Under the pieces are notes generated by a model. That model saw only the letters and a program-made list of their open reading frames with translations. It was not told where the DNA came from and ran no database searches. Of a stretch of 61,940 nucleotides of DNA, positions 8,350 through 16,185 are shown in pieces. Within the stretch, counting starts at the first letter, position 1. The number at the start of each line of letters is the position of its first letter. The stretch is taken from assembly GCA_002506365.1 (NCBI GenBank), contig DAXK01000036.1, positions 1-61,940 of the forward strand, given 5' to 3'. Both the position numbers and the translations under genes were made by a program. This DNA is from an archaeon UBA583. GTDB lineage: Archaea > Nanobdellota > Nanobdellia > Woesearchaeales > UBA583.

Positions 8350-8462
8350 TGCTTATATTATTTCTGTAAAGTTTACAAGGGACAACACACACAATCAAAA
8401 CTTTTGAGCAAAAATACTATATATAGTAGTGTTTTTTAAAAAATCACTACTATATCTAGTAT
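8350..8462 (-). promoter_or_regulatory. nrdAB promoter region with paired NrdR-box-like palindromes
   Basis: On the gene strand the order is: box TACTAGATATAGTA (8448-8461), perfect palindrome TACTATATATAGTA (8415-8428, centre-to-centre 33 bp), dyad TCAAAAGTTTTGA (8395-8407), TGTTGTC, then a BRE/TATA reading GAAATAATATA (8354-8364), and the nrdA start at 8274. The boxes resemble the bacterial NrdR consensus (ACACTATATATAGTGT-like). The nrdD upstream region repeats every element at the same spacing. No nrdR gene lies in this window. The rest of the 8275-8619 gap is AT-rich with no gene seen. Confidence 0.7.
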
Positions 8463-8619
8463 TTTAATTTTTCATAAAAACATTTATAAATGATATTTCT
8501 AGTGGCTTTATACTACTAAAATTCGCGCTTAAATTTTATTTTGATAATCAAAATATTTATTTTTATTTAAAAAAGAATTAATAAATTTAGTAAAAAATTA
8601 CTCTTATATTAAACCTAGT

Positions 8620-9120
8620 TTATATTTTATTATCATAAAACTCAGATTTATTTTCCCAGTTTCCAAATCCATCATTATGTAGAATTCTTTGGTTACTTGA
8701 ACCTCTAAAACTTAACTTTAAATTCTTCTTATCAATAATAAACCTTCCATCTACTAAAATATCAACATATTTAATTATCTCTTTTTGAGATTTAGTTAAT
8801 TTTTCTAACTCAAATCCAGTCCACATCCAAATTGACTTATGAGTTTCAGATTTAATTCTTTTCAACAAATTTATCATAATATCTTTATTTTGCATTAGTG
8901 GTTCACCACCTAAAAAACTAAATCCTGTAATTATTTTCTTTTTTCCAAATTCAATAAATTTATCTTCTATTTCTTTACTCCATTCAGTTCCAAAATCAAA
9001 ATCCCAATAATCTTTATTAAAACATCCATCACACAATCCATGACATCCAGATACAAATAAAGTTGTTCTAATTCCAACTCCATTTGACACATCAAACTCT
9101 CTTATTTGGGCGTATTTCAT
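8620..9120 (-). CDS. nrdG: Anaerobic ribonucleotide reductase activating protein (radical SAM)
   Basis: This 166-residue radical-SAM enzyme creates the glycyl radical on NrdD. The iron-sulfur motif is C26-x3-C30-x2-C33 (GCHGLCDGCFN), the spacing specific to NrdG-type activases, followed by SFLGGEPLMQ for SAM binding and a C-terminal VDGRFI element. The length is typical of stand-alone NrdG. It starts 9 bp after the nrdD stop, so the two are almost certainly cotranscribed. The activase operates only without oxygen, complementing the oxygen-dependent nrdAB operon next to it. Confidence 0.95.
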   Translation of the reverse strand: MKYAQIREFDVSNGVGIRTTLFVSGCHGLCDGCFNKDYWDFDFGTEWSKEIEDKFIEFGKKKIITGFSFLGGEPLMQNKDIMINLLKRIKSETHKSIWMWTGFELEKLTKSQKEIIKYVDILVDGRFIIDKKNLKLSFRGSSNQRILHNDGFGNWENKSEFYDNKI

Positions 9121-9129
9121 TTCACAAAC

Positions 9130-11265
9130 CTATAAATGTAAAACTCTATTTTTAATTTCTTGAGTTTTCCCTTTATTCCAATAATTTTCTCCTAAATATC
9201 CACAAGTTCTTCTAATCACATCCATCTTATTTTGATCATTATTATTACAATTTGGACACTCCCAACCTAATTGTTCTGTAGGTAAAATCTCTCCAGAAAA
9301 CTCACATTCGTGACAATAATCTGACTTAGTATTTAACTCAGCATATTGAATATTGTGATAAATATAATTTACAATTTCTTTTATTGCTTCTAAATTATGA
9401 TTCATATTTGGGATTTCAATATATGAAATACACCCTCCATTTGAAATTGGTTGAAATTGACTCTCAAACTTTAACTTAGTAAAAGCATCAATATTTTCAC
9501 GCACATCAACATGGTAACTATTTGTGTAATAACCTTTATCAGTCACATCTTCAATTTCTCCATATTTTGCTTTATCAATTCTTGCAAATCTATAACATAA
9601 AGACTCAGCAGGAGTCCCATATAACCCAAACCCAATTCCAGTTTGCTCTTTCCAATAGTTAGTTGTATTCTTTAATTTATTCATAACTTTTAAAGCAAAA
9701 TCTTCACCATCTGATTTAACATGGGATTCTCCAGTCACTAACTTTGTTAATTCATATAATCCAATATATCCTAGAGAAATTGTTGAATAACCATCTTGTA
9801 ATAATTTATCGATAACTTCTCCTTTCTCTAATCTAGCAATTGCTCCATGTTGCCAATGGATTGGTGATTCATCAGATTTAGTTCCCTTTAAAGCATTATG
9901 TCTACACATTAAAGCATCAAAACATAATTGTAATCTATTATCTAATAATTCCCAAAACTTATTTTCATCTCCCTTAGATAAAATTCCAATTTGAGGTAAA
10001 TTTAAACTAACAACTCCTTGATTAAATCTTCCCTCAAATTTATACTCTCCTCTCTCATCTTTCCAAGGAGCTAAAAAACTTCTACAACCCATACAAGAAA
10101 ATACATTTCCTTCATAGATTTTTTTCATCTCTTTTGCTGAAATATAATCTGGATATAATCTTTTAGCACTACACTTAATAGCAGTTTCAGAAACATAATC
10201 ATATTTTCCACCTTCAAAATTATTATGTTCATGTAATACATAAATTAATTTTGGAAATGCTGGAGTTGTATAAACTCCCTTTTCATTTTTGATTCCTTGT
10301 AACCTTTGTTTTAATATTTCTTCAACAATTAAAGCAATTTCTTCAACATACTCACTTTCTTCATCAATATTTAAAAATAAAGTTACAAATGGACTTTGAC
10401 CATTTGTAGTCATCAAAGTATTAATTTGATATTGCATAGTTTGAACACCTGAACTTAGTTCCTTTAATGTTAAATCGGATACAACTTTATCTAACATACT
10501 AGAATCTTCAATTGAATCTTCAAACATTTTATAATATCTATCTTTACTTTTTCTTAAATACTTACCTAAATGAGAAATATCTACTGACTGTCCGCCATAT
10601 TGACTACTTGCAACTTGGGCAATAATTTGTGTCATAACAGTACAAGCTACTTGAAAACTTTTTGGAGACTCAATCATTCTTTTATTAATCACTGTCCCAT
10701 TATCTAACATATCTTTAATATTAATTAAACAACAATTAAATATTGACTGCATAAAATAATCTGTATCATGAAAATGTAAAACTCCTTCATCATGAGCTTG
10801 AACAATTCTTGCTGGTAATTTTTTTCTTCTCGCAATATCTTTTGAAACTTCTCCTGCAATTAAATCTCTTTGAGTTGATGCAATTGTTGCATTTTTATTA
10901 GAATTCTCATTCATAACATCTTCATTTGTTAAATTAATTAAACCTAAAATACTATCGTCCGTTGTATTAATCTCTCTTTTAAAAGATTGAATTGATCTAT
11001 AACCTTCATAAGCTCTCGCAGTTGAATGGTGACCATACTCACATAAATAATTGAATGCTAATGTTTCAATATCAAAAATTGTTGCTTTTTTAGAATTATT
11101 TTCAATAAAATGATTTTTAATTTTTTCAGAAATAGACTTAGCCAATTCAGAATTAATATCTCCACTTCCAAATTCCATAGCTTTTAAAATTGCTAACTCA
11201 ATTTTACTAACATCAAAATTAACTTCAGACCCATCCCTTTTTAGAACTTTATAAATATTTTCCAT
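9130..11265 (-). CDS. nrdD: Anaerobic (class III) ribonucleoside-triphosphate reductase
   Basis: This glycyl-radical enzyme reduces ribonucleotides without oxygen. From the chosen ATG (11265) it is 711 residues: an N-terminal ATP-cone (IYKVLKRDGSEVNFDVSKIE), the catalytic barrel, a zinc site C-x2-C...C-x2-C (CHECEF...CPNCNN), and the C-terminal glycyl-radical loop RRTCGYLG with WNKGKTQEI. The frame remains open upstream to 11364, but those residues are low-complexity and would overlap the TATA box at 11350-11360, so MENIYKVL is the probable start. It is first gene of the nrdD-nrdG operon. Confidence 0.96.
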   Translation of the reverse strand: MENIYKVLKRDGSEVNFDVSKIELAILKAMEFGSGDINSELAKSISEKIKNHFIENNSKKATIFDIETLAFNYLCEYGHHSTARAYEGYRSIQSFKREINTTDDSILGLINLTNEDVMNENSNKNATIASTQRDLIAGEVSKDIARRKKLPARIVQAHDEGVLHFHDTDYFMQSIFNCCLINIKDMLDNGTVINKRMIESPKSFQVACTVMTQIIAQVASSQYGGQSVDISHLGKYLRKSKDRYYKMFEDSIEDSSMLDKVVSDLTLKELSSGVQTMQYQINTLMTTNGQSPFVTLFLNIDEESEYVEEIALIVEEILKQRLQGIKNEKGVYTTPAFPKLIYVLHEHNNFEGGKYDYVSETAIKCSAKRLYPDYISAKEMKKIYEGNVFSCMGCRSFLAPWKDERGEYKFEGRFNQGVVSLNLPQIGILSKGDENKFWELLDNRLQLCFDALMCRHNALKGTKSDESPIHWQHGAIARLEKGEVIDKLLQDGYSTISLGYIGLYELTKLVTGESHVKSDGEDFALKVMNKLKNTTNYWKEQTGIGFGLYGTPAESLCYRFARIDKAKYGEIEDVTDKGYYTNSYHVDVRENIDAFTKLKFESQFQPISNGGCISYIEIPNMNHNLEAIKEIVNYIYHNIQYAELNTKSDYCHECEFSGEILPTEQLGWECPNCNNNDQNKMDVIRRTCGYLGENYWNKGKTQEIKNRVLHL

Positions 11266-11349
11266 TTTTTTCCAATTGACCATATACCAAAAAAATTGTA
11301 ACAAATTATTGTTTATTTGGATTATAAAAAAATAACTTAAATTTGGGTA

Positions 11350-11457
11350 TATATTATTTCTCAAATGTTGTTAAGTGACAACAAACATAATCAAAAGTTT
11401 TGAGCAAAACACAATATGTGGTAGGACATTTTACAATTCATATACTATATATTGTGT
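11350..11457 (-). promoter_or_regulatory. nrdDG promoter region with paired NrdR-box-like palindromes
   Basis: The design matches the nrdAB promoter: TATA/BRE at 11350-11360 (GAAATAATATA on the gene strand), dyad TCAAAACTTTTGA (11391-11403), and boxes around 11409-11424 (ACACAATATGTGGTAG) and 11442-11457 (ATACTATATATTGTGT), centres 33 bp apart. The stretch between the near box and the TATA (TTTTGCTCAAAA, TTTTGATT, TGTTGTC, CTT) is nearly identical to that upstream of nrdA. The rest of the gap to tRNA-Ile (11458-11687) is AT-rich and shows nothing else. Confidence 0.7.
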
Positions 11458-11687
11458 TTACAATTTTATAGGACATATTTATAAAGCTTTTTTTTACGGG
11501 CATTATACCATTAAATTGGGCTATGTAGAACTTAGATTTATCTCTATTTTTTTCAATATTAATACTTATTTTTACATTTAATTTATACTCAAATTTTGTA
11601 TTTTTCTAACTAATATTATTTGTATTTATATTAATTTAAAATAGAATTATCTTCAAGTTTATTTTTTTAATTTAGAATTTTAAAAAG

Positions 11688-11762
11688 TGACCTGTCCCAG
11701 ATTTGAACTGGGGACCACTCGATTATCAGTCGAGCATTCTAACCGGGCTGAACTAACAGGTC
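11688..11762 (-). tRNA. tRNA-Ile (GAT)
   Basis: A complete cloverleaf is visible: acceptor GACCTGT/ACAGGTC, D arm GTTC...GAAT, anticodon stem CTCGA/TCGAG with loop CTGATAA (anticodon GAT), T arm CCCAG-TTCAAAT-CTGGG, discriminator A. No intron and no encoded CCA. It lies 58 bp from tRNA-Asn on the same strand. Confidence 0.96.
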
Positions 11763-11786
11763 ATGGTTATATGTTAATAAGTCATT

Positions 11787-11807
11787 CGCGTTGCCAAAAG
11801 CAACGCG
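11787..11807. repeat. GC-rich hairpin between two tRNA genes
   Basis: A perfect 8-bp stem, CGCGTTGC/GCAACGCG, has loop CAAAA. It stands out in AT-rich DNA and sits in the 57-nt spacer between tRNA-Asn and tRNA-Ile. It could be a processing or stability element of a joint precursor, or a terminator-like structure. The role is unknown. Confidence 0.55.
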
Positions 11808-11819
11808 ACATACTTTGAG

Positions 11820-11892
11820 CGCCTTGTACAGGACTCGAACCTGTGACATCGTGGTTAACAGCCACGCACTCTACCTACTGAGTTAACAAGGC
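11820..11892 (-). tRNA. tRNA-Asn (GTT)
   Basis: The cloverleaf has acceptor GCCTTGT/ACAAGGC, D arm ACTC-AGTAGGTA-GAGT, anticodon stem CGTGG/CCACG with loop CTGTTAA (anticodon GTT), T arm ACAGG-TTCGAGT-CCTGT and discriminator G. No intron and no encoded CCA. It is probably upstream of tRNA-Ile in one transcript. Confidence 0.96.
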
Positions 11893-11979
11893 AATAGTAT
11901 CGTAATTAGTTGGACTTTCCAACTCGATAAAAATAATTACTTGTTATCCCTTTATAAAGTTTTCCTTACTCTTATAGTT

Positions 11980-12723
11980 ATGATAAAAATTCGGGGTAAT
12001 ATTATACTGCTTGGAACTTCTCACGTTTCAAAACAAAGTCAAAAACAAATTAAAGATGTAATAGAAAAATATTCTCCAAAAGTTGTGGGAATAGAATTAG
12101 ATTATGGGAGATTTAAATCTTTAATGTCAAACTCAAAATCTAAAAAAAATCCTTCATTTTTTCAATTAGTTAATCAATTTGGAGGTTCAGGTGCAATCTT
12201 TGCTTTAATTGCTGGACACTTTCAAAATAAAATTGGTAAAAAATTAAATATTGAACCGGGAATAGATATGAAAACTGCATATCTAATTTCAAGAGAAAAT
12301 AAAATTCCAACTTCACTAATAGATTTAAATATCAAAACTACTATGCGAAAAATATCAAAACTTTCATTTTTAAAAAAATTTATGATGTTTTCAAAACTAA
12401 TCCTTAAATCATTTGATAAAAAATATAGAAATAAATTTAAATTTAATATTAAAACTGGTGTTCCAGAAGAACACATTTTATTAGAACTATTAAAATTAGT
12501 AAAAAAAGAAATTCCATTATTTTACAATATTTTAATTGAAGATAGAAATAAATTTATGGTAAAAAAATTACTTAAACTAAAAACACTTCATCCTGACGGT
12601 TATATTCTAGCTGTTGTTGGAGCAGGTCATGTTGATGGTATGGCAAAAATATTAGATAAACATTTTCAAAAAGAAAACTCACATATTGTTGTAGATAGAA
12701 AATTTACAGTAAATTTAAGTTAA
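11980..12723 (+). CDS. TraB/PrgY-family protein
   Basis: From ATG 11980 the protein has 247 residues and begins with the family signature GNIILLGTSHVSKQS, followed by KVVGIELD and, near the C terminus, ILAVVGAGHVDGM. These GTSH / GxEL / GxGH elements define the TraB-PrgY-GumN group, a possible metalloprotease-like or pheromone-shutdown family with unproven biochemistry. Usual archaeal members carry C-terminal membrane helices, which are missing here, so this is a short soluble version. An upstream TTG (11941) would add 13 residues but is less likely than the ATG. Confidence 0.8.
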   Translation: MIKIRGNIILLGTSHVSKQSQKQIKDVIEKYSPKVVGIELDYGRFKSLMSNSKSKKNPSFFQLVNQFGGSGAIFALIAGHFQNKIGKKLNIEPGIDMKTAYLISRENKIPTSLIDLNIKTTMRKISKLSFLKKFMMFSKLILKSFDKKYRNKFKFNIKTGVPEEHILLELLKLVKKEIPLFYNILIEDRNKFMVKKLLKLKTLHPDGYILAVVGAGHVDGMAKILDKHFQKENSHIVVDRKFTVNLS

Positions 12724-12829
12724 ATAATTATATTTAATTTTATCTAATAATTAGTTGAATTTTTAAACTTTATTTTTACAAACTTAATTTATAACAAAAT
12801 ACTATATAATTTATTCTACAAAAATTTTT

Positions 12830-13216
12830 ATGAAAAAAATACATAGAATATTATTATATGGATTTCTTATTTGGTTAATTCCATTTATTGTATCATTACC
12901 ATTTTACTCAAAATCGGGAGAATTATTAATTGATTTATTTTTATTCAAAACTATTATGTTAATTGTAAGTTCACTAACTTTAGCATTTTTTATAATTGAA
13001 TATTTCAAAAAAATAACTTCTAATTATCATTTAGAATCAATAAAAATCGGTTTTAGTTGGTTATTTATTAACTTATTTTTAGACTTAATTGTCTTAGTTG
13101 GTATATTTGAAATGTTACTTAAAGAATACTTAATTCAAATAGGATTTAGATATTTAACAATTCCAATAATCACAATTACAACTGGATACTTATTATATTT
13201 AAAAACTAAAAAATAA
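12830..13216 (+). CDS. Four-helix membrane protein, function unknown
   Basis: This 128-residue protein is mostly hydrophobic, with four likely membrane segments (about residues 7-25, 33-55, 72-92 and 105-123) and Lys-rich ends (MKKIHR..., ...LKTKK). No family was recognised. A TATA-like stretch precedes the ATG by about 25-30 bp. It is convergent with the NUDIX gene. Confidence 0.65.
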   Translation: MKKIHRILLYGFLIWLIPFIVSLPFYSKSGELLIDLFLFKTIMLIVSSLTLAFFIIEYFKKITSNYHLESIKIGFSWLFINLFLDLIVLVGIFEMLLKEYLIQIGFRYLTIPIITITTGYLLYLKTKK

Positions 13217-13264
13217 TTTTTAATATTTTAGAATTTGAATATTTTATTTTTTTATAATTATAAA

Positions 13265-13738
13265 TTAATAAAATTGAACAGAATAATCTTTCAATTTTTT
13301 ATTTTCATAAATAAATTTAGCAGAAAACATTTTCTTCTCAAAAACCCATTGTAAGAACACTTTATCTCCATCCCATAAATTTAACTCAAGTATTTTAAAA
13401 TCACAAACCCACTCCAAATTTCCTTCATTACAATCAATTAATTCTCCAGAAAATTTATACGCATCATACACAAACACAATCCAATCATCACCAAACAAAA
13501 AATTTGGAAAAGTTAAAATTCCTCTTAACTTTAAATCACTAATATCTAAACCTGTCTCCTCCTTAGTTTCTCTAATTGCACATTCTTCAGGACTCTCACA
13601 ACCCTCAAACTTTCCACCAACTCCATTCCACTTTCCCTCATGAATATCTGAATTCTTTTTTACTCGATGTAACATAAGTGTTTTCTTATTCTCAGAATCC
13701 TTAACATAAACTAAAGTTGCATTTACAATTTTTACCAT
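13265..13738 (-). CDS. NUDIX hydrolase (8-oxo-dGTP diphosphatase/MutT-like)
   Basis: This 157-residue protein has a perfect Nudix box from G42: G-x5-E48-x7-R56-E57-x3-E60-E61-x-G63 (REXXEEXG in RETKEETGL). The N terminus (VNATLVYV, TLMLHR) and the KWNGVGGK entry resemble MutT/NUDT1-type enzymes that remove oxidised purine nucleotides, so nucleotide-pool sanitation is plausible. Substrate cannot be fixed from sequence. Its start is two bases from the stop of the upstream lipoprotein gene, so the two are cotranscribed. Confidence 0.9.
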   Translation of the reverse strand: MVKIVNATLVYVKDSENKKTLMLHRVKKNSDIHEGKWNGVGGKFEGCESPEECAIRETKEETGLDISDLKLRGILTFPNFLFGDDWIVFVYDAYKFSGELIDCNEGNLEWVCDFKILELNLWDGDKVFLQWVFEKKMFSAKFIYENKKLKDYSVQFY

Positions 13739-13740
13739 AT

Positions 13741-14523
13741 TTAATTTAAAATCTCTTTTATATTTAAAACTTCATTATTTACATAAATTTCATCATTAAT
13801 ATTCTCAATTGAATTAACCTCTTCACCAATTTCAATTCGTCCAACCTCCTTAAGTTTAAAATCAACAAAAGATACAATAGCAACAAAATTAAAATCAAAT
13901 GTAGGTAAAATTAAATAACTATTATTTCCAACTTCATAAAATTCATAATTCTCTAAATTTCGACTTCCAATTTTATGTGTTGAATAACCAACTAAACTTG
14001 AAACTTGAACTAACTTATTTCCCTCAACTTTTAACAATTCTAACTCTCCTAAAATATGAGGTTTTACAACATTAAATATATATTCAGAACTTTCAAAATC
14101 TAAAACTTGTCTCCAACCAGAATTTAAAATAGAACTTGAAAAAACCTTTGAACCATTAAAATCATAACCTACTATTTGAGCTCCCTTCCCATTCCCAGAT
14201 AAAGTTGTAATAATTAAATTATCTTTAACTATTGGAAATAATCCTTCAAACACTTGTGGTGAAAAATTAATTTCAATTATTTTATTTGAATTAGAAAACA
14301 TTAAACTCTCACTCTCAATAGAATCTCCTAAAACTCCATGTTTATACTTATCAGTTGGATTTGTTAAAATAAATTCATAATTTTCAAAATAAACTGGAAC
14401 TCCATCAGGTAAAACATTTAACTCAGTAAAATTTTTTAATTTTTCAAACCCATAATCAATTATAATTGGATCTGAAAAACAACCAGAAAATAATAATATA
14501 AAACTCAACAATAAATATCTCAT
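13741..14523 (-). CDS. Predicted lipoprotein, beta-rich, function unknown
   Basis: This 260-residue protein begins with a short signal sequence and lipobox (LLSFILLFSGC, Cys15), so it is probably lipid-anchored outside the cell. The rest is rich in beta strands, with repeated hydrophobic/aromatic-plus-Gly/Asp patterns that could form a small propeller or beta sandwich. No enzyme motif is visible. It is first in a two-gene unit with the NUDIX hydrolase; the pairing of a surface lipoprotein with a NUDIX enzyme may only reflect compactness. Confidence 0.7.
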   Translation of the reverse strand: MRYLLLSFILLFSGCFSDPIIIDYGFEKLKNFTELNVLPDGVPVYFENYEFILTNPTDKYKHGVLGDSIESESLMFSNSNKIIEINFSPQVFEGLFPIVKDNLIITTLSGNGKGAQIVGYDFNGSKVFSSSILNSGWRQVLDFESSEYIFNVVKPHILGELELLKVEGNKLVQVSSLVGYSTHKIGSRNLENYEFYEVGNNSYLILPTFDFNFVAIVSFVDFKLKEVGRIEIGEEVNSIENINDEIYVNNEVLNIKEILN

Positions 14524-14601
14524 ACACTGTAATGGAATTTAAAATATATAAACTTTACTTCTTTAAAAAATTATAAATATTAATTTCAAAACTTAATCTA
14601 A

Positions 14602-15090
14602 TTAAATTTTATCTCTTAAATTCTCTGCAAATAAAATTCTATAATTTACTAAAATAGATTCTTTATCTAACTCATAACAATAATTTGCAATCTTAAGTTT
14701 TTTTTCTAAATCATCTTTATCTTCTTTTGAAACATATTTTGGATTATATGAAAAAAAATCATCTGAAATTCCTCTACCATAAACAACTTTTTTAGTTTCT
14801 GGATTACTTAAAATTGCTGAATATCTATCCTCTGACTTTTTTGTAACATAAATCATATTATCATAAGTTTTACCAAAATTTGAATTACTACAATCAATTC
14901 CTGCAGCCGTAGGCTCTAACTCATTAATATCAATAGTTCCATTCTCAATTCCACTTTGAATTTGTGAAATTGATAACTCTAATCTATTATTTTTAATTTC
15001 TGAAATTTTTTCAAAAACTCCTGACGATTGAACACCTGAGTATAATAACATTCCTCCTAAAGATGACACAATTAATAACTTTTTTGACAT
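14602..15090 (-). CDS. Secreted or membrane-tethered small protein, unknown
   Basis: This 162-residue protein has an N-terminal hydrophobic segment (KKLLIVSSLGGMLLYSGVQSS) that may be an uncleaved signal anchor. The remainder is charged and probably globular, with two Cys residues (in IDCSNS and NYCYEL) that could pair. No family was recognised. Monocistronic. Confidence 0.6.
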   Translation of the reverse strand: MSKKLLIVSSLGGMLLYSGVQSSGVFEKISEIKNNRLELSISQIQSGIENGTIDINELEPTAAGIDCSNSNFGKTYDNMIYVTKKSEDRYSAILSNPETKKVVYGRGISDDFFSYNPKYVSKEDKDDLEKKLKIANYCYELDKESILVNYRILFAENLRDKI

Positions 15091-15161
15091 AGAAATAAAA
15101 ACTATTTTTAACTTATAAACCTAATCTATTAAAATAAAAAACTTTATTTATTAAATTTAAA

Positions 15162-16106
15162 TTAAAATCTTTTAACAATATCCAAAACTTCAGGAATTGT
15201 TTTTTTCCCTTCATTTATCTCACGCCTAATATGTTTAACTCCTTCAACTCCCTTAAAAAACCACATTGATTGTCTCTTAATTTTTAAACCTGGATTATAT
15301 GGTTCAAATTTATCTAATTCCTCTAAATAATCCATAAATAACTCTTTTCTTCTCTGTTTTAAATCTTCATACTCTAATTTTTCACCAGTCTTATGATAAT
15401 GTTTAAATTGTTCAAAAATTAGTGGATTCCCAATTGCTGCTCTTCCAATCATAAGTGCATCAGCATGCGATCCTAAATACTTATCAATATCTTCTTCAGA
15501 ACGAACATCTCCATTTCCAATTAATGGGATATCAATTCCATTATGAATTTCAGAAATTGCATCCCAATTAGCAACTCCTGTATACTTTTGTTTCGCAGTT
15601 CTCCCATGAACTGCGAGCACTTCCGCTCCAGCGTCTTCAACTTCTTTAGCAACATCTAAATAAGTCATTTTAGAATACCCTAATCTAATTTTAGCAGTAA
15701 CTGGTTTATCTAAATGTTTAACTAACTTAGAAATAATTTCACCTACATTTTTAGGGTCCTTTAAAAGCATTGAACCAGCATCATTTCCTGTAACTGTAGC
15801 ACTTGGACATCCAAAATTTACATCAATAAAATCAGCATTATCTCCAACAAAATCTGCTGCTTCACAAAAAGTTTCAGGATTATTTCCAAATAACTGAACT
15901 CCTGAAACTTTCAAATTACCTCTCTCATATCTTGCAAGAGTAACTTTATCACGAACTAATGCATCAACAGAAGTTAACTCTGAAATTGAATAACTAGCTC
16001 CCATATCCTCGCAAATTTTTCTAAAAGCAATATCTGTAACATCATCCATTGGAGCTAAAACAAATGGATTAGATTTCAATAATTTTGCAGGACTCACTTT
16101 TTTCAT
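15162..16106 (-). CDS. dus: tRNA-dihydrouridine synthase
   Basis: This is a 314-residue FMN enzyme that reduces uridines in the tRNA D loop. Hallmarks are FVLAPMDDVTDIAFR at the start of the TIM barrel, the catalytic C100 in NFGCPSATVTGNDAGS, K139 in TAKIRLGY, the HGRTAKQKYTG block, and NGDV/GRAAIGNP at the flavin phosphate site. A helical C-terminal domain follows. Length and motifs are normal for Dus. It probably acts on the tRNAs found nearby and elsewhere in the genome. Confidence 0.96.
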   Translation of the reverse strand: MKKVSPAKLLKSNPFVLAPMDDVTDIAFRKICEDMGASYSISELTSVDALVRDKVTLARYERGNLKVSGVQLFGNNPETFCEAADFVGDNADFIDVNFGCPSATVTGNDAGSMLLKDPKNVGEIISKLVKHLDKPVTAKIRLGYSKMTYLDVAKEVEDAGAEVLAVHGRTAKQKYTGVANWDAISEIHNGIDIPLIGNGDVRSEEDIDKYLGSHADALMIGRAAIGNPLIFEQFKHYHKTGEKLEYEDLKQRRKELFMDYLEELDKFEPYNPGLKIKRQSMWFFKGVEGVKHIRREINEGKKTIPEVLDIVKRF

Positions 16107-16185
16107 AAATAAAAAGAAAATATTTTATTATATAAATATTATTAATTTTAAATTTCTTCAAACTACTTAATTTAATTTAATTTTT

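Noticed and set aside
11266..11364. 33-residue N-terminal extension of NrdD
   Set aside because: The extension is low-complexity, precedes the ATP-cone start, and would overlap the TATA box shared with nrdA.
11375..11581. 68-codon + strand ORF over the nrdD upstream region
   Set aside because: It consists of the NrdR-like boxes and AT-rich promoter DNA; composition is unlike neighbours and it is antisense to the promoter.
11689..11892. tRNA genes as integration sites
   Set aside because: No partial tRNA duplicate or integrase gene was seen in the window.
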